A stretch of DNA of 40,881 nt. It comes from Muellerivita sp035541195 (GTDB lineage: Bacteria > Oederibacteriota > Muellerivitia > Muellerivitales > Muellerivitaceae). The stretch is from the NCBI GenBank assembly GCA_035541195.1, contig DATKNU010000126.1, positions 1-40,881 on the forward strand, in the 5' to 3' direction. This document shows, one piece after another, positions 1 to 7,972 of the stretch. The notes beneath the pieces were generated by a model. The model was not told the origin of the DNA, searched no databases, and saw nothing but the letters and a program-made list of their open reading frames with translations. How positions within the stretch are numbered: position 1 is the first letter of the stretch; every line of letters begins with the position of its first letter. The translations under genes were made by a program, and so were the position numbers.

Positions 1-1
1 G

Positions 2-679
2 GAAGAGTTCTTCCACACCTTCAATGTGCTCTACGAGGCCCAAAAACAGATCGTGGCCACCTCGGACAGTCATCCCAAGGAAATCCGTTTGGAAGAGCGC
101 TTGCGCAACCGCTTTGAGATGGGACTCATCACCGACATCCAAGAACCGGACCTGGAAACCCGCATCGCCATCCTGCGCAAGAAAGCCGAGAGCGAAGGCA
201 TCTTGGTGCCCAATGAAGTGACGCTTTTCATCGCCCACCATGTGAAAGCCAATATCCGCGAATTAGAGGGCTCCATGTTGCGGGTGATCGCTTTCGCCTC
301 CCTTACCCGCCAGGAGATCACCTTGGAACTGGTGAAGGAAGTCCTGAAAGACGCGCTCCCCAACGAGGAAAAGCGCATCTCGGTGGACGCCATCCAGCGC
401 TTGGTGGCCGAACGTTACAACTGCAAGTTCTCCGACATGAAATCGAAAAAACGCACCAAGCAGATCGCTTTCCCTCGGCAGATCGCCATGTACCTGACCC
501 GTGAGCTGACGGCTCATTCACTTACGGAAATTGGGGCGGCTTTCGGCGGGAAAGACCACACCACCATCATTCATGCCTATGAAAAGATCGACGACCTTTG
601 CCAAACTGACGCCACCCTGGCCGGCGAGGTCCTCAACCTGAAGAAAGCCCTCGCCGAAGGGCATTCCTCCGCTTTTTAA
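2..679 (+). CDS. dnaA: Chromosomal replication initiator DnaA (3' part, truncated by window start)
   Basis: DnaA binds DnaA boxes at oriC, forms an ATP-dependent filament and opens the DNA for replication. Only the C-terminal half is present; the reading frame is already open at base 2, so the start lies before the window. Visible are the end of the AAA+ domain (EEFFHTFN, then LEERLRNRFEMGL), the sensor-2 region (NIRELEGSMLRV) and domain IV with its helix-turn-helix. The DnaA signature for box recognition, GGKDHTTIIHAYEKI, lies near the C-terminus, and RQIAMYLTREL precedes it. The frame ends at a TAA. dnaN follows 342 bp downstream in the same direction, the usual order at a bacterial origin. 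Identity is certain; only the missing N-terminus is unknown. Confidence 0.98.
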   Translation, partial: EEFFHTFNVLYEAQKQIVATSDSHPKEIRLEERLRNRFEMGLITDIQEPDLETRIAILRKKAESEGILVPNEVTLFIAHHVKANIRELEGSMLRVIAFASLTRQEITLELVKEVLKDALPNEEKRISVDAIQRLVAERYNCKFSDMKSKKRTKQIAFPRQIAMYLTRELTAHSLTEIGAAFGGKDHTTIIHAYEKIDDLCQTDATLAGEVLNLKKALAEGHSSAF

Positions 680-1021
680 AAATCCCCCAAGTTATCCCCG
701 CTTACCCCCGAAATCCCCAAAGGATGGAACGCCCTGGTTCTTGACCGTTCCCCAATCCCCCTTTTCCCCAAGACCACCCACAAAAGGCCCTGAGGCTTGG
801 GTATAAACCGGGCCTTCGGGCAAAAAAGTTGCGGACCTGTGGATTTCTCTTATAATACCCCCAATTTATTCCCATGGATTTTCCGGCTAAAACCCTGACA
901 GGGAATCAATTCCCGGATGATTTACACATATCCTCAACGCCCACTACTGCTACTCTTCTTGTAAATTTAAAAGTCTTTTAAAGTAAAAGCTTTAGAGCCT
1001 TACTTCCCCAAGGAGCCTTTC
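680..1021. other. dnaA-dnaN intergenic region, candidate oriC
   Basis: This 342-bp gap holds no gene. By position it is a common place for oriC. I see two loose matches to the DnaA box TTATCCACA: TTATCCCCG at 692-700 and TGTGGATTT at 838-846 (reverse complement AAATCCACA). Each differs from consensus at two bases. There are AT-rich stretches around 846-870 and 961-995 that could serve as unwinding elements. No cluster of perfect boxes is visible, so the origin assignment rests mainly on gene order. The origin could instead lie upstream of dnaA, outside the window. Confidence 0.4.
829..856 (+). promoter_or_regulatory. Candidate sigma-70 promoter of dnaN
   Basis: A TTGCGG -35 (829-834) and a perfect TATAAT -10 (851-856) are separated by 16 bp. 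A DnaA-box-like sequence (838-846) sits inside the spacer, which would allow DnaA to affect dnaN transcription. The predicted start is near 863, leaving a leader of about 160 nt before the dnaN start codon at 1022. The -35 match is only moderate. Confidence 0.5.
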
Positions 1022-2146
1022 ATGAAAGTCGTTTTAAATCGCTCGGACCTGTTAAAAGGAATTTCCACGGTTCAAAGCGCCGTCGCGGCTAAAAATACCA
1101 TGCCGATTTTGGCCAATGTCCTTTTGGAAGCCCGGGATAAAAAATTGGAGTTTGTGGCCACGGATTTGGATATGGGGATCCGTTGTTCGGTGGCCGCCGA
1201 GGTGGTGGAAAAGGGAAGCATCACCATTAACGCGAAAAAATTATCCGATATCGTCCGGGAATTACCGGAAGCTTCGGTGGATATTGAAATTGATGAGAAT
1301 CAAAAAATGATCCTGGTTTGCCAAAAGTCCCAATTTAAGGTCCATGGATTACCCAAGGATGATTTTCCGATCCTGCCCGAAGTGAAGAAAGAAAAGACCT
1401 TTAAAATTAAGGGGTCTTTGATCCAAGAAATGATCCACAAGACGATTTTCGCGGTTTCCACCGATGAGACCCGGTATGTGTTGAATGGGGTTTATTTCCA
1501 GGTCGAAAACGAGAAATTGAAGATGGTGGCCACGGATGGCCATCGCTTGGCTTATATCCACAAAAAGCTGGATGGAAAAGGCGATGGGAAGGCCAACGTG
1601 ATCATCCCGACGAAAACGTTGAACGAACTTTCCAAGGTTGTATCCGATATGGCCAAGGGAAAGGATGAAAAAGAAGAAACCATGGTCGAAGTCGTGACCA
1701 CGGAGAACCAGATCAAATTCACGGTTGAAGGGGTGGAAATCGTCTCCCGACTGATCGAAGGGCAATTCCCAAATTACGAGCAGGTCATTCCCAAGGAATC
1801 CGACAAGAAAATTGAGGTTTCCACCGCCGAGCTTTCCGCCGGCACCAAGCGCGTGGCCATCCTGACCTCCGAAAAGTCGAATTCGATCCGTTATCAGATC
1901 AAACCGGGAAAAATCTCCATTTCCTCGAAAACCCCCGATATGGGCGAGGCCAAGGAAGAAATCGACGCCAATTATAAGGGCGAGGAGATCAGCATCGCCT
2001 ACAACGCCAAATATGTCTTGGACGTGCTCAAAAACGTGGGGACGGATCATGTCGTGGTTGAATTGACCCAACCCTTGAGCCCCGGCATCCTCAAACCCAA
2101 AGGGGACTCGGATTATCTTTGTGTCATCATGCCCATGAGGGTTTAG
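1022..2146 (+). CDS. dnaN: DNA polymerase III sliding clamp, beta subunit
   Basis: The beta clamp is a ring-shaped homodimer that encircles DNA and tethers DNA polymerase III and repair proteins. The 374-residue length matches the family. The N-terminus (MKVVLNRSDLLKGISTVQSAVAAKNTMPILANVLLEA) and the conserved elements EFVATDLDMGI, MVATDGHRLA, EGQFPNYEQVIP and the C-terminal VCVIMPMRV-like ending (here LCVIMPMRV) are typical of DnaN. The ATG at 1022 has an AAGGAG Shine-Dalgarno at 1010-1015, which fixes the start. A strong rho-independent terminator follows directly, so dnaN is not co-transcribed with the helicase gene downstream. recF and gyrB, often next to dnaN, are absent here. Confidence 0.98.
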   Translation: MKVVLNRSDLLKGISTVQSAVAAKNTMPILANVLLEARDKKLEFVATDLDMGIRCSVAAEVVEKGSITINAKKLSDIVRELPEASVDIEIDENQKMILVCQKSQFKVHGLPKDDFPILPEVKKEKTFKIKGSLIQEMIHKTIFAVSTDETRYVLNGVYFQVENEKLKMVATDGHRLAYIHKKLDGKGDGKANVIIPTKTLNELSKVVSDMAKGKDEKEETMVEVVTTENQIKFTVEGVEIVSRLIEGQFPNYEQVIPKESDKKIEVSTAELSAGTKRVAILTSEKSNSIRYQIKPGKISISSKTPDMGEAKEEIDANYKGEEISIAYNAKYVLDVLKNVGTDHVVVELTQPLSPGILKPKGDSDYLCVIMPMRV

Positions 2147-2162
2147 CTTCCGGCTTTATTTC

Positions 2163-2200
2163 AAACCCCCGGGTGGATTCGCCCGGGGGTTTTTTATTTT
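2163..2200 (+). terminator. Rho-independent terminator after dnaN
   Basis: An 11-bp inverted repeat (AAACCCCCGGG at 2163-2173 and CCCGGGGGTTT at 2182-2192) closes a short loop and runs into a T-rich tail (TTTTTTATTTT). It lies 16 bases after the dnaN stop codon. Confidence 0.92.
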
Positions 2201-2220
2201 AAGGGCGCTTTTCCCCTCCT

Positions 2221-2249
2221 TTGCTTCGGTCGCCTAAAAACCGTACAAT
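2221..2249 (+). promoter_or_regulatory. Candidate promoter giving a leaderless helicase mRNA
   Basis: TTGCTT (2221-2226), a 17-bp spacer and TACAAT (2244-2249) form a sigma-70-like promoter. The -10 hexamer ends exactly six bases before the ATG at 2256, so the predicted transcript starts at or next to the start codon. No Shine-Dalgarno is present. Confidence 0.55.
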
Positions 2250-2255
2250 TCGTGC

Positions 2256-5243
2256 ATGGCTCCTAAAGTCTCAAGTTCCCAGCCTTCGGTTTTGTCCCGG
2301 ATCCTTTCCGCCCTTCGGGCGCGGGAGGATCTCAAGGACCGGATACGGCACATTGAATCCATCCCCGCGCGGGCGGCCCAATTCGAGGATTGGCCCCGGG
2401 GCCTTTCCCCCGACTTGGTGAAGCTGCTTCAAAGGGCGGGCGTGGAGGCGCTTTGGACCCACCAGGCCCAGGCTTTCGAAGCCTTGCAATCGGGCAAGCA
2501 CGTGGCCATCACCACACCCACGGCCTCAGGCAAAACCCTTTGTTTCAACCTGCCGGTTTTCCAGTCCATCTTGAAAGACCCCTCCAGCCGCGCGCTTTAT
2601 CTTTATCCCATGAAGGCGCTGGCCCAAGACCAACTCAAAACCCTGCAGGAATGGTCCGGACGCCTTAAGTCGGCCAAGTTGCCGCTCTTCAACGCTGAAA
2701 TTTATGACGGCGACACCCCGACGAATTTAAGGGCCAAAATCCGGAAGGTTCCACCCCACATTCTCCTCACCAACCCCGATATGTTGCACTTGGGGATCTT
2801 GGCCTTTCACGACGCTTGGGCGGATTTTTTCAAGAACTTGAAGGTCGTGGTGGTGGATGAGGCCCATAGTTATCGGGGCGTCTTCGGTTCCCACGTGGCC
2901 CATGTGTTGCGGCGCCTGCGGCGGATTTGCCGCCACTATGGCGCCGATCCCCAATTTGTGACCTGTTCAGCCACCTTGGGCAACCCGGATGAGTTTCTTT
3001 CCCAATTGACCGGGCTTTCCTTCGAGATCATTTCCAAAACCGGGGCCCCCCAAAACGCGAAGACCTTCGTGCTTTGGAACCCCGACACGGCGTCGCCTTA
3101 CACCGAGGCGGTGACGCTTCTTTTGGAATGCCTGAAGGGGGGCTTGAAGACCATCGTCTTCACCAAGGCCCGCAAGATCACCGAGCTCATCAGCCTCTGG
3201 GTGACCCAGGCTCGCCCCGAATGGGCCGCCCAAATCAAAAGCTACCGCGCCGGCTACCTGCCCGAGGAACGCCGCGAGATCGAGGCCAGGCTTTTCAAGG
3301 ATGAGCTCAAAGCCGTCATCTCCACCTCCGCCTTGGAAGTGGGAATCGACGTCGGGGGATTGGACGCCTGCGTGCTGGTGGGTTATCCGGGCACCATGAT
3401 TTCCACTTGGCAACGCTCGGGGCGCGTGGGCCGCGGTGAGGCGCCGTCGGTGGTCTTTTTGGTCGCCATGGCCGACGCCATGGATCAATATTGGATGAAA
3501 CACCCGGGAAAGTTTTTCACCATGAAACCCGAGTCCCTGATGGTGGGTTTTGAAAACGAGACCATCGCCGGAGCCCATCTTCGCTGCGCGGCCGCCGAAA
3601 TCCCCCTGACCCGGGAGAACGACGCTCCCTTTTATGGGGCCTTATTGGATAAGTTGTTGACGCCGCTGGTGGCCGAAGGCCGGCTGTTGGAGGCCGCCCG
3701 GGGGGACAGGTGGCTGGTGACGGACAAGACTCCCCAGCGGGGCATCAGCATCCGGGACATGGGCGAGGGCTATCAAATCATCCGGGAAGACACCGGCGAA
3801 CTCATCGGTACCATCGACGGCATGCGGGCTTTCCGGGATTGCCATCCCGGCGCGGTTTACCTGCACCAGGGCGTGCAATATGTGGTGAAAGACCTTCAAT
3901 GGGAAACCCATAAGATATTGGTCCGGGATGAGCCGGTGGATTATTACACCCAAGTCAATTACGAGGAAGAAACGGAAATTTTGGAAGAGCTGAAAAAGCG
4001 GCCTCTGGGCCCCGCCAAAGCCCAAAGTGTCATCCATTGGGGGCGGGTGAAGATCACCCAGCGTTTCATCAATTACGAGGTCCACCGGATCCTTGACCGG
4101 TCGTTGGTTTATACCACGCCCCTCACGCTTCCGCCCCAAACCTTCGAGACCCGGGCCCTCTGGTTCACCCTGCCGGATTGGCTCCAACGGCGCTTGGGTG
4201 ATTTGAAGCTGCATTTCATGGGCGGCCTGCACGCCGCCGAGCATGGCGCCATCGCCATGATGCCCTTGCATGTGGTGTGCGACCGCTGGGACCTGGGCGG
4301 CATCTCCACCCCCGCCCACCCCCAGGTGCCCCAGCCGGTCATTTTCATTTATGATGGATACCCGGGGGGCGTGGGCTTGACTGAAAGGGCCTACGAAACC
4401 ATGGAAGAGCTTTTAGGCACGACTTTCGAGATGGTGCGGGATTGCGAGTGCGAGGAAGGCTGTCCTTCCTGCGTGCAGTCGCCCAAATGCGGGAATGGGA
4501 ATCATCCGCTGGATAAAAAGGGAGCCCTGTTGCTCTTGGCCCATCTCTTGGGCCGGGAGGATTTGGCGCCCGTCAAGGCGGGCGGGGAAAAGAATTTACC
4601 ACCGCCATCTTTATCCCCCAAGGAAACCAACGTGGAGCCTTTCAAGAATCCAAGCGCGACTTTTCCCGAAGGCCTTTTTTCCAAGGAGCCCGCCCCCGCG
4701 AAGACCGGTCCGGTGGTGTTCGACATTGAGACCCAATATTTGGCCGCGGACGTGCCCGGCGGCTGGTCCAACCTGCCCGGCATGAAGCTTTCCTGCGCGG
4801 TGCTTTACGACGTCGACCAAGGCCGTTATTTCACTTATGGGGAAGAGAACGTGGGGGCCTTGATCGACCACCTCAAAGCTTCCTCCTTGGTGGTGGGCTT
4901 CAACACCTTGCGCTTTGACTATGGCGTGCTCCAGGGTTACACCCCTTTCAAGCTCCAAAGCTTGCCGTCGCTGGACCTGATGGCGGACCTGCAGAAAAAG
5001 CTCAACCACCGCCTGTCCCTCGCGCACTTGGCCGAGCACAGCCTGGGCGGCGCCGAGAAAAGCGCCGACGGCCTTTTGGCGGTCCAGTGGTGGCGGGAAG
5101 GCAAGTACCAACAAGTGGTGGACTATTGCCGAATGGACGTGAAGCTGACGTATGATCTTTGGCGTTTCGGCCAGGAAAAAAAACACGTGCTCTTCAAGCA
5201 CAAGCAGTCCGGCGAGATCGTCAAGTGCCCGGTGAGTTGGTGA
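2256..5243 (+). CDS. DEAD/DEAH-box helicase (MrfA/YprA type) fused to a DEDDy 3'-5' exonuclease domain
   Basis: This 995-residue protein joins two activities. Residues about 40-770 are a superfamily-2 helicase of the YprA/MrfA type: motif I TPTASGKT (87-94), DEAH (201-204), SAT (238-240), the arginine-rich motif VI in QRSGRVGRG, and a C-terminal cysteine cluster (C730, C732, C736, C739, C745) typical of the zinc-binding DUF1998/MZB region. After a Pro-rich linker, residues about 818-985 show a complete DEDDy nuclease set: D823 and E825 in FDIE, N883-x3-F-D888, and Y957-x3-D961. In Bacillus subtilis the helicase MrfA and the exonuclease MrfB are separate partners in mitomycin C damage repair; here similar parts appear to be one chain. 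The start at 2256 sits six bases after a -10 box with no Shine-Dalgarno. Confidence 0.9.
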   Translation: MAPKVSSSQPSVLSRILSALRAREDLKDRIRHIESIPARAAQFEDWPRGLSPDLVKLLQRAGVEALWTHQAQAFEALQSGKHVAITTPTASGKTLCFNLPVFQSILKDPSSRALYLYPMKALAQDQLKTLQEWSGRLKSAKLPLFNAEIYDGDTPTNLRAKIRKVPPHILLTNPDMLHLGILAFHDAWADFFKNLKVVVVDEAHSYRGVFGSHVAHVLRRLRRICRHYGADPQFVTCSATLGNPDEFLSQLTGLSFEIISKTGAPQNAKTFVLWNPDTASPYTEAVTLLLECLKGGLKTIVFTKARKITELISLWVTQARPEWAAQIKSYRAGYLPEERREIEARLFKDELKAVISTSALEVGIDVGGLDACVLVGYPGTMISTWQRSGRVGRGEAPSVVFLVAMADAMDQYWMKHPGKFFTMKPESLMVGFENETIAGAHLRCAAAEIPLTRENDAPFYGALLDKLLTPLVAEGRLLEAARGDRWLVTDKTPQRGISIRDMGEGYQIIREDTGELIGTIDGMRAFRDCHPGAVYLHQGVQYVVKDLQWETHKILVRDEPVDYYTQVNYEEETEILEELKKRPLGPAKAQSVIHWGRVKITQRFINYEVHRILDRSLVYTTPLTLPPQTFETRALWFTLPDWLQRRLGDLKLHFMGGLHAAEHGAIAMMPLHVVCDRWDLGGISTPAHPQVPQPVIFIYDGYPGGVGLTERAYETMEELLGTTFEMVRDCECEEGCPSCVQSPKCGNGNHPLDKKGALLLLAHLLGREDLAPVKAGGEKNLPPPSLSPKETNVEPFKNPSATFPEGLFSKEPAPAKTGPVVFDIETQYLAADVPGGWSNLPGMKLSCAVLYDVDQGRYFTYGEENVGALIDHLKASSLVVGFNTLRFDYGVLQGYTPFKLQSLPSLDLMADLQKKLNHRLSLAHLAEHSLGGAEKSADGLLAVQWWREGKYQQVVDYCRMDVKLTYDLWRFGQEKKHVLFKHKQSGEIVKCPVSW

Positions 5244-5272
5244 TTTTTCACCGCCCCAACAATCCCTAGGGC

Positions 5273-5278
5273 TATACT
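5273..5278 (+). promoter_or_regulatory. -10 element TATACT just before the thioesterase start
   Basis: TATACT at 5273-5278 ends six bases before the ATG at 5285, the same spacing as at 2256 and 14784. No convincing -35 is visible at 16-18 bp, and there is no Shine-Dalgarno. A leaderless transcript is inferred. Confidence 0.4.
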
Positions 5279-5284
5279 GACCCC

Positions 5285-5716
5285 ATGTCCACCCACCCCA
5301 AGGAAAACCGCCTGACCATCGAGATGTCCATCATGTCCTTCGAGACGGACTACCAGGGCATCGTGAATAACACCGAATTCATCCGTTTTCTGGAGCGGGT
5401 GCGCTACGCCCTTTCCAAGAAATTAGGTTTCTCCTTCAAGCAGGTCCGCTCCTCCAAACTCTGGACCGTCATGGCCCATGTCGAAGTCAATTACGTCTCG
5501 CCGGCGCGCTTTGAGGACGTCATGTTGGGCACCGGTTGGGTGGAAAAGATGGGGCGAAGCTCGCTCACCATCGGTTATGACTTCCGCCTGAAAGGCTCTA
5601 AGCGGCTTATCGCGGACGCCCGCCAAGTGGTGGTGTTCGTGGACAGCGCGACCCTCAAACCCACCCCCATCCCGCCGAAAATACGCCATAAAATCAACGG
5701 CTTCCTTTCCCGCTGA
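5285..5716 (+). CDS. Acyl-CoA thioesterase, 4HBT/YbgC-FadM hotdog family
   Basis: Hotdog-fold thioesterases of this family hydrolyse acyl-CoA or related thioesters in the cytoplasm. The 143-residue length is normal for a single hotdog domain. The N-terminal motif FETDYQGIVNNTEFIRFLE corresponds to the family pattern around the catalytic aspartate (D22 in TDYQG), followed by the long central helix. Later strands include VEVNYVSPARFEDVMLGTGWVEKMGRSSLTIGYDF, as expected. The preceding gene ends 41 bases upstream. The start follows a -10 box by six bases and has no Shine-Dalgarno. The substrate cannot be told from sequence. It is not next to tol-pal genes, so the YbgC name is not given. Confidence 0.85.
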   Translation: MSTHPKENRLTIEMSIMSFETDYQGIVNNTEFIRFLERVRYALSKKLGFSFKQVRSSKLWTVMAHVEVNYVSPARFEDVMLGTGWVEKMGRSSLTIGYDFRLKGSKRLIADARQVVVFVDSATLKPTPIPPKIRHKINGFLSR

Positions 5717-5741
5717 CCTTCCAGGCCGGCCCGCTGGCCCC

Positions 5742-5771
5742 TTGTAAAAGGCCCGCTTTTCAAGGTATGTT
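5742..5771 (+). promoter_or_regulatory. Weak candidate promoter of the HD-GYP gene
   Basis: TTGTAA (5742-5747) and TATGTT (5766-5771) are separated by 18 bp; each matches four of six consensus bases. The HD-GYP start codon at 5801 lies 29 bases further on, with an AAGGAA Shine-Dalgarno in between. Confidence 0.3.
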
Positions 5772-5800
5772 GAATATTCCAATCCGCTTAAGGAACCCCC

Positions 5801-7009
5801 ATGCCTAAAGCAAAAATGAGCGTCAACAACCTTCAAAGCCAGCTTTTGGCCCTCAACCGTATCGGCATCGCGCTGACCCGGGAAAACAACCTCAACCAAT
5901 TGCTCACCCTCATCCTCACCGAGAGCCGCAGTTTCACCGGCGCCGAGGCGGGAAGCCTTTACGTGCGCGAGGGCGAGCAATTGCGCTTCGCGGTGAGCCA
6001 AAACGAGGTGATGGAAGAGCGCAAGAAGGCTGAGCAGAAGAAACTCAAAAAGCCGCTTGAAGTGGTGCCCGCCACCTTCACGGGGTTCTATATCTCCTTG
6101 GATAAAAGTTCCTTGGCCGGTTACGTGGGGGTCACCGCCAAGACCTTGAACCTCCCGGACGCCTATAAAATCCCCAGCAACCGGGAATACCGTTTCAACC
6201 GTTCCTTCGACGAGAAAAACAACTACCGCACCAAGAGCATGCTCATCGTCCCCATGAAGGACGCCCATGGCGACGTTGTGGGGGTCATCCAGCTCATCAA
6301 CGCGCGCAAGGGAAAGGCCATCGTGCCTTTCGACAAGCATTTCGAGAACCTGGTTTTGTCCCTGGCCAGCCAAGCCGCCATCGCGATCCGCAACGCGCTT
6401 CTCACCCAGGAATTGAAGGAAGCCTATCTGGACACCATCTTCCGCCTGTCGGTGGCCGCCGAGTATAAGGACGACGATACGGCCGCGCATATCCACCGCA
6501 TGAGCCGCTATTCCTCGATCCTGGCCGCGGGGCTGGGCCTCTCCGCCGCCGAGGTCGAAAGCATCCAATACGCCTCCCCCATGCATGACATCGGGAAACT
6601 CGGCGTCCCCGATTCCATCCTCATGAAGCCCGGTAAACTCACGCCGCAGGAATTCAAGGAGATGCAGAACCACACCATCTTCGGCGCCAAGATCCTGGAG
6701 AACGCCAAAGCGGACCTCTTGCGCGTATCCGAGCAAATCGCCCTCACCCACCACGAGAAGTGGGACGGCAGCGGTTATCCCCGGGGATTAAAGGGGGAGA
6801 ACATCCCCCTGTCGGGGCGCATCGTGGCCTTGGCCGACGTTTTCGACGCGCTGACGTCCAAGCGTTGCTATAAGCCGGCTTTCTCCTTGGAACAGTCGTT
6901 GGACATCATCAAGGAAGGCAGCGGCCGGCATTTTGACCCGAAGGTCGTGCAGGCTTTCCTGAACAACATCGAGAAATTCCTCGCGGTCAAAGCCCAATTC
7001 AATAATTGA
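5801..7009 (+). CDS. GAF domain plus HD-GYP phosphodiesterase
   Basis: HD-GYP proteins hydrolyse cyclic di-GMP (or related cyclic dinucleotides) and so control motility, biofilm or development. In this 402-residue cytoplasmic protein, residues about 25-195 form a GAF sensor domain (TGAEAGSLYVREGEQLRFAV, then KSMLIVPMKDAHGDVVGVIQLIN). Residues about 210-390 form the HD-GYP domain. The HD pair is H262-D263 in MHDIGKLGVPD, followed by KPGKLTPQEFKEMQNHTIFGAKIL, HHEKWDGSGYPRGLKGENIP (GYP at 325-327) and ADVFDALTSKRCYKPAF. All hallmark residues are present, so it is probably active. There is no receiver domain or membrane segment, so the input is likely a small molecule bound by GAF. A Shine-Dalgarno AAGGAA precedes the ATG. 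Confidence 0.93.
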   Translation: MPKAKMSVNNLQSQLLALNRIGIALTRENNLNQLLTLILTESRSFTGAEAGSLYVREGEQLRFAVSQNEVMEERKKAEQKKLKKPLEVVPATFTGFYISLDKSSLAGYVGVTAKTLNLPDAYKIPSNREYRFNRSFDEKNNYRTKSMLIVPMKDAHGDVVGVIQLINARKGKAIVPFDKHFENLVLSLASQAAIAIRNALLTQELKEAYLDTIFRLSVAAEYKDDDTAAHIHRMSRYSSILAAGLGLSAAEVESIQYASPMHDIGKLGVPDSILMKPGKLTPQEFKEMQNHTIFGAKILENAKADLLRVSEQIALTHHEKWDGSGYPRGLKGENIPLSGRIVALADVFDALTSKRCYKPAFSLEQSLDIIKEGSGRHFDPKVVQAFLNNIEKFLAVKAQFNN

Positions 7010-7032
7010 TCGGGGTTCCAAAGCGGTTTCTT

Positions 7033-7067
7033 GGGCGGGCCGGGGGTTTTCCCCCGCCCGCTTTTTT
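7033..7067 (+). terminator. Rho-independent terminator after the HD-GYP gene
   Basis: A GC-rich hairpin with a TTTT loop (GGGGG before it, CCCCC after it at 7051-7055, flanked by matching GCGGG and CCCGC arms with one bulged C) runs into TTTTTT. It begins about 24 bases after the stop. Confidence 0.9.
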
Positions 7068-7126
7068 ATTGGGCTTCGCTACAGGTGTAACGTGAGACAG
7101 CCGGCCAAAATTAAAAGGCAACTTCA

Positions 7127-7156
7127 TTGACAGTTTTCCGGGCGGCTGGCCATAAT
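7127..7156 (+). promoter_or_regulatory. Strong sigma-70 promoter of the NTF2-like gene
   Basis: A perfect TTGACA -35 (7127-7132), an 18-bp spacer and CATAAT -10 (7151-7156, five of six) give the best consensus promoter in the window. The predicted start is near 7163, about 39 bases before the ATG at 7202, which has its own AAGGAG. Confidence 0.75.
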
Positions 7157-7201
7157 GGCGCCTTCTCGGGATGGGTCAAAATAATTTTAAGGAGAAGTGA
7201 A

Positions 7202-7813
7202 ATGGTGAAGAAGTTTTTAGCCCTTTTGTTGACGTTTGGTTTGACCTCCATGGTTTTCGCTCAAAGCGCCCCGACGGCCAGCCCGGCGGTTGCCGCGCCC
7301 GCGCCCGTGAAAAAGAAGAAAATGATGGGCGGCGGCGATGAGCAGGGCATCAAGAAAGCCTTCAACGCGGTGGCGACGGCTTGGAACGACGGGGACGCCA
7401 AAAAAGTGGCTTCCTTTTTCACCAACGACGCCACCCTGATCAACCCCATGGGCCAGCAAGGCCAAGGCCGTGACGGCGTGCTCCAGGTCATCACCAACGA
7501 CCTGACGGGGCCCCTGAAGGGAACCCAGCAGACCTTCACCGACTTCAGCATCACCTTCGTGATGCCGAACCTGGCGCTAGTGGACTGCACCGCGAACTTG
7601 ACGGGCATGACGGCGCCCGACGGCACCGCGGCTCCGGCCACCGTCTTCCATTTCTTCGGGATCGTGGTGAACCGTGGCAATGGATGGCAAGCCCGTACGG
7701 CCCGCATTTTCGCTTTTCTGCCCGCTCCCGGCGCGGCGTCTTCCTCGCCCACGCCTGGCAGCGCTTCCGCGGCGCCCGGCGCCGCCGGAACCCCGACTTC
7801 GGGCGGAAAGTAG
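7202..7813 (+). CDS. Secreted SnoaL/NTF2-like (DUF4440-type) protein
   Basis: This 203-residue protein starts with a clear signal peptide (MVKKFLALLLTFGLTSMVFA, cleavage probably before QS), then an Ala/Pro/Lys-rich stretch. Residues about 45-175 resemble the NTF2-like cone fold: KKAFNAVATAWNDGDAKKVASFFTNDATLINPMGQ and a later FHFFGIVVNRGNGWQARTARIFAF. Many such proteins have no known function; this fold binds small hydrophobic molecules or acts as a simple enzyme. The tail is Ala/Ser/Gly/Pro-rich and probably disordered. The ATG at 7202 is chosen over an upstream in-frame codon at 7127 because AAGGAG lies at 7189-7194 and the upstream codon is part of the promoter. The gene stands alone between terminators with a strong promoter, suggesting high expression. 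Confidence 0.82.
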   Translation: MVKKFLALLLTFGLTSMVFAQSAPTASPAVAAPAPVKKKKMMGGGDEQGIKKAFNAVATAWNDGDAKKVASFFTNDATLINPMGQQGQGRDGVLQVITNDLTGPLKGTQQTFTDFSITFVMPNLALVDCTANLTGMTAPDGTAAPATVFHFFGIVVNRGNGWQARTARIFAFLPAPGAASSSPTPGSASAAPGAAGTPTSGGK

Positions 7814-7864
7814 CGTAGGCCTCCGGCGGGGATTCCCGCCCCGGGACGCGAAAAGCGTTTTTGC

Positions 7865-7900
7865 AAAAGCCCTTCCCCTTCGGGGGCGGGGCTTTTTTAT
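7865..7900 (+). terminator. Rho-independent terminator after the NTF2-like gene
   Basis: The arms AAAAGCCC and GGGGCTTTT, with inner CCCC and GGGG pairing around a TTC loop, are followed by a T-run at 7893-7898. The hairpin starts about 50 bases after the stop codon. Confidence 0.85.
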
Positions 7901-7972
7901 TTTGAGGCTTTCCATTTAATCTTGGTTAGGATAGGGCCTCCGGGATTTGATTTTTAAAACAGGGAAGAGTAC

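Noticed and set aside
5239..5252. Small hairpin (GGTGA-TTTT-TCACC) at the end of the helicase gene as a terminator
   Set aside because: The stem is only five base pairs and no T-run follows.
5423..6754. 443-codon minus-strand frame across the thioesterase and HD-GYP genes
   Set aside because: It spans two real genes and an intergenic terminator-free gap in the wrong direction, with shadow-like composition.
7127..7201. In-frame upstream start for the secreted NTF2-like protein
   Set aside because: It begins inside the -35 box of a consensus promoter and would place 25 residues before the signal peptide.
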